Shown one piece after another: positions 5,981-7,449 of a DNA stretch of 7,449 bases. This DNA comes from Clostridiales bacterium (GTDB lineage Bacteria; Bacillota; Clostridia; Oscillospirales; Oscillospiraceae). Position numbers and translations under genes: made by a program. The stretch covers positions 1-7,449 of the forward strand of contig DYCR01000010.1 of assembly GCA_019418025.1 (NCBI GenBank). The letters are read 5' to 3'. The notes beneath the pieces are model-generated. The model worked only from the letters and a program-made list of their open reading frames with translations. It made no database searches and was not told the origin of the DNA. Numbering within the stretch: position 1 is the first letter of the stretch; every line of letters begins with the position of its first letter.

Positions 5981-6299
5981 GAATACACGCTCCTCCTTTG
6001 GTGTTGTGGTATAAACGCTCAATCCGGCTGATTTCCGTCTTCAGGACTTCCTGTCCCAAGGCCGTGATCTGATACAGCTTTCGCTTGTCCTCCTCTGCGT
6101 AAAAACGGATCAGCCCGTCTTTCTCCATTTTGGAAAGGGTGCCGTACATGGTTCCCGGACTGATGAGGACCTCATTTCCGGTCATTTCCTTCACCTGCTG
6201 ACCGATGGCATAGCCGTGCTTGGGTGTTTGCAGACAAAACAGAATGTAAAATCCCGTTTCCGTCATGGGCACATAAATGCGGCGAATTCGTTCCTCCAT
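5973..6299 (-). CDS. PadR-family transcriptional repressor
   Basis: A 108-residue winged-helix regulator of the short PadR (PadR-s2-like) type. It shows the family blocks TETGFYILFCL, HGYAIGQQV (28-36), the recognition-helix region SPGTMYGTLSKMEKDGLI (47-64) and the wing DKRKLYQITALG (71-82), then a short C-terminal dimerisation helix. PadR proteins bind inverted repeats as dimers and usually repress a neighbouring gene until an effector releases them; no effector can be inferred here. The start at 6299 has AAGGAGGAG just upstream. It leads an operon with the DUF2812 gene, overlapping it by eight bases, and its own promoter carries two matching operators, so autoregulation is likely. Confidence 0.93.
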   Translation of the reverse strand: MEERIRRIYVPMTETGFYILFCLQTPKHGYAIGQQVKEMTGNEVLISPGTMYGTLSKMEKDGLIRFYAEEDKRKLYQITALGQEVLKTEISRIERLYHNTKGGACIHE

Positions 6300-6330
6300 G
6301 GCTCCTCCTTTTTCACTCTATCATAGCCCG

Positions 6331-6351
6331 ATATATCGAGATTCGATATAT
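6331..6351. promoter_or_regulatory. PadR operator 1 (perfect inverted repeat)
   Basis: ATATATCGA (6331-6339) and TCGATATAT (6343-6351) are perfect 9-bp arms around a 3-base spacer. The site lies just downstream of the -10 box and covers the expected transcription start near 6347. That position and symmetry suit a repressor operator for the adjacent PadR gene. Confidence 0.8.
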
Positions 6352-6353
6352 GC

Positions 6354-6382
6354 AGTATATCAGACCTCGATATACTTGTCAA
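6354..6382 (-). promoter_or_regulatory. sigma-A promoter of the PadR operon
   Basis: On the reverse strand there is a perfect -35 TTGACA (6377-6382), a 17-bp spacer and a -10 TATACT (6354-6359). The leader would be roughly 47 bases to the PadR start. It is near consensus, hence strong when not repressed. Confidence 0.9.
6355..6375. promoter_or_regulatory. PadR operator 2 (imperfect inverted repeat)
   Basis: GTATATCAG (6355-6363) and TCGATATAC (6367-6375) have the same 9-3-9 layout as operator 1, with the two innermost pairs mismatched. The site spans the -10 box and most of the promoter spacer. Its centre is 24 bp from that of operator 1, so two dimers could sit side by side and exclude RNA polymerase. 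Confidence 0.7.
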
Positions 6383-6422
6383 CCACTTTCTGCCTGTTTT
6401 CTCTGATTGCCTGCCGCTGTGT

Positions 6423-6463
6423 GCATATTAAAACGGCGTGGCTCCCAGTGGAAACCACGCCGT
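6423..6463 (-). terminator. Rho-independent terminator of the lipoprotein gene
   Basis: Arms ACGGCGTGG (6433-6441) and CCACGCCGT (6455-6463) pair perfectly around a 13-base loop. On the reverse strand they run into TTTTAATATGC. The hairpin begins 18 bases after the lipoprotein stop and ends upstream of the PadR promoter, isolating the two units. Confidence 0.85.
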
Positions 6464-6481
6464 GCTAAAGACTGTCTTGTT

Positions 6482-7408
6482 TTACGGATTTAATGTAATC
6501 GTTTCATTTGCTAAGTCATCATCAGACCAATTTTCTTCGTCATATGCCCTGAAGTTAAATTCTATTGTCTCTACATCGGAAATATCATTTTCCTTTAATG
6601 TGGAGTCTGCCCATGATATGGAACTAAATGCACACGTTCCAGAAGAAACGGTGTACGCATAAAATGGATCTGCCATAAAGCCATTCACAGATGCTGCTTC
6701 AACACTAAACATCACACGCTTGTCCGTCTTATTCTCTAAGAAAAGATGAACTGTGTATCCCATAATATCATCATACCCATATCCTGTAACAGTAACGGTT
6801 ACGGCATCATTATTGATAATTACATTATCAGAGGGCTGTGCTTCTCTAACAAATTTTACAGCTTTCTCTTCACCATATGGATAAATGTGAACTGTTTCTT
6901 CCGCAACAGCATCTGCCGACCAGTCCTCGCTGTCATAAACACGGAAGGTTATTTCAATGTCCGTAACCTCTGTAATCCCACTTTTTTCGAAACTATCATC
7001 CGCAAAACTGATTTTTTCGTTGGATTTCTTGCCTGCGACTACCTCTGTTGCAAAGAACGGATCACATTGCACGCCATTAATAGAGGCGCTTTCGATAGCG
7101 AACATGTATGTTTTATCCGAAGATTTGTTTTCCAATACAGTTTTTACTGTATAGCCCCATATATTATCAGCTTCAATGCCAGTAAATTTAATGGAACATT
7201 CTTCGTTATCAATGGCTACCATCTCAGTGAAAGGAATTTCATTCTCCACCGTCTCTGTTGTTTCTTCTTGCGTAGCAGTTGGTTGCTCCATCGTATTTTC
7301 ATCAGGATTTGTACTTATCGTTCCATCCTTTTCTGTTGTATGTGCACCACAGGCTGCCAGTGAAAACAGCATAATAAGCGCAAAAAGTAAAGCCGCAATT
7401 TTTTTCAT
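6482..7408 (-). CDS. secreted lipoprotein with two tandem homologous domains
   Basis: The 308-residue product begins MKKIAALLFALIMLFSLAACG, a type II signal peptide with lipobox L-A-A-C and lipidated C20, so it should be anchored on the outer face of the membrane. A Thr/Glu-rich linker follows (about 21-58). Then come two copies of a domain of about 105 residues: copy A about 71-179 and copy B about 203-308. They share GYTV, LENK, the (S/A)ASxNG...DPF block, the F/W-A-D-(D/S) motif and a closing F-R-x-Y-D-x-E-(D/N)-W-S. The alternating hydrophobic pattern suggests beta-sandwich domains, possibly for binding; no catalytic motif is visible and I cannot name the family. The frame extends to a TTG at 7423, but that codon overlaps the GGAGG site that serves ATG 7408, so the ATG is chosen. 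The promoter probably lies mostly outside the window. Confidence 0.9.
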   Translation of the reverse strand: MKKIAALLFALIMLFSLAACGAHTTEKDGTISTNPDENTMEQPTATQEETTETVENEIPFTEMVAIDNEECSIKFTGIEADNIWGYTVKTVLENKSSDKTYMFAIESASINGVQCDPFFATEVVAGKKSNEKISFADDSFEKSGITEVTDIEITFRVYDSEDWSADAVAEETVHIYPYGEEKAVKFVREAQPSDNVIINNDAVTVTVTGYGYDDIMGYTVHLFLENKTDKRVMFSVEAASVNGFMADPFYAYTVSSGTCAFSSISWADSTLKENDISDVETIEFNFRAYDEENWSDDDLANETITLNP

Positions 7409-7449
7409 TCTCTTTTCCTCCAAAATATTAAAATATGCGCAATCAAAGC

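Noticed and set aside
5393..6031. Long forward ORF of 212 codons opposite the DUF2812 gene
   Set aside because: It is antisense to a recognisable DUF2812 protein that has the ribosome binding site, overlap and operon context; long antisense frames are expected in GC-rich DNA.
6746..7363. Forward ORF of 205 codons opposite the lipoprotein gene
   Set aside because: The reverse strand encodes a clear lipoprotein with signal peptide and repeats; the forward frame is Cys/Phe/Ile-rich shadow.

Overview
The window looks like accessory DNA from a low-to-mid-GC Firmicute, most likely a gut clostridial lineage (Oscillospiraceae/Lachnospiraceae type). The reasons are a TnpV-family transposon protein, a PadR/DUF2812 regulatory pair, a lipobox lipoprotein, strong AGGAGG ribosome binding sites, sigma-A promoters and hairpin-plus-T-tract terminators. 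The host assignment is inference.

Layout. From 1 to 500 lies an unrecognised forward ORF with no ATG, closed by a terminator that could serve both strands. From 500 to 823 there is no clear gene. That stretch holds a run of hairpins (about 524-621) and a possible 37-codon reverse ORF (802-689). From 3865 down to 824 lies the main item: a 1013-residue reverse-strand protein with a complete calcineurin-like metallophosphoesterase core in its middle, flanked by roughly 500 N-terminal and 270 C-terminal residues that I cannot place in a family. It has its own promoter (TATAAT, 16-bp spacer). From 3866 to 4290 there is no intact gene, only the promoter and what may be decayed coding sequence. Reverse-strand tnpV follows (4665-4291). 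A strong terminator at 4746-4787 then separates this AT-rich accessory half from a GC-rich operon.

The operon runs leftward from a TTGACA-17-TATACT promoter at 6354-6382: a PadR-type repressor, a two-TM DUF2812 protein translationally coupled to it, and a small cysteine-rich protein, ending at the 4746-4787 terminator. Two tandem 21-bp operator-like inverted repeats overlap the promoter, so the repressor very probably controls itself and the operon. At the right edge is a lipoprotein made of two homologous domains of about 105 residues, with its own terminator.

How it fits together. The PadR operon and the lipoprotein look like ordinary host genes. The tnpV, metallophosphoesterase, hairpin and left-ORF segment looks like mobile-element DNA carrying a long orphan enzyme as cargo. 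The best candidate for something undescribed is that 1013-residue protein. Its catalytic motifs are intact, its flanking regions are unfamiliar, and it has no obvious partner gene inside the window.
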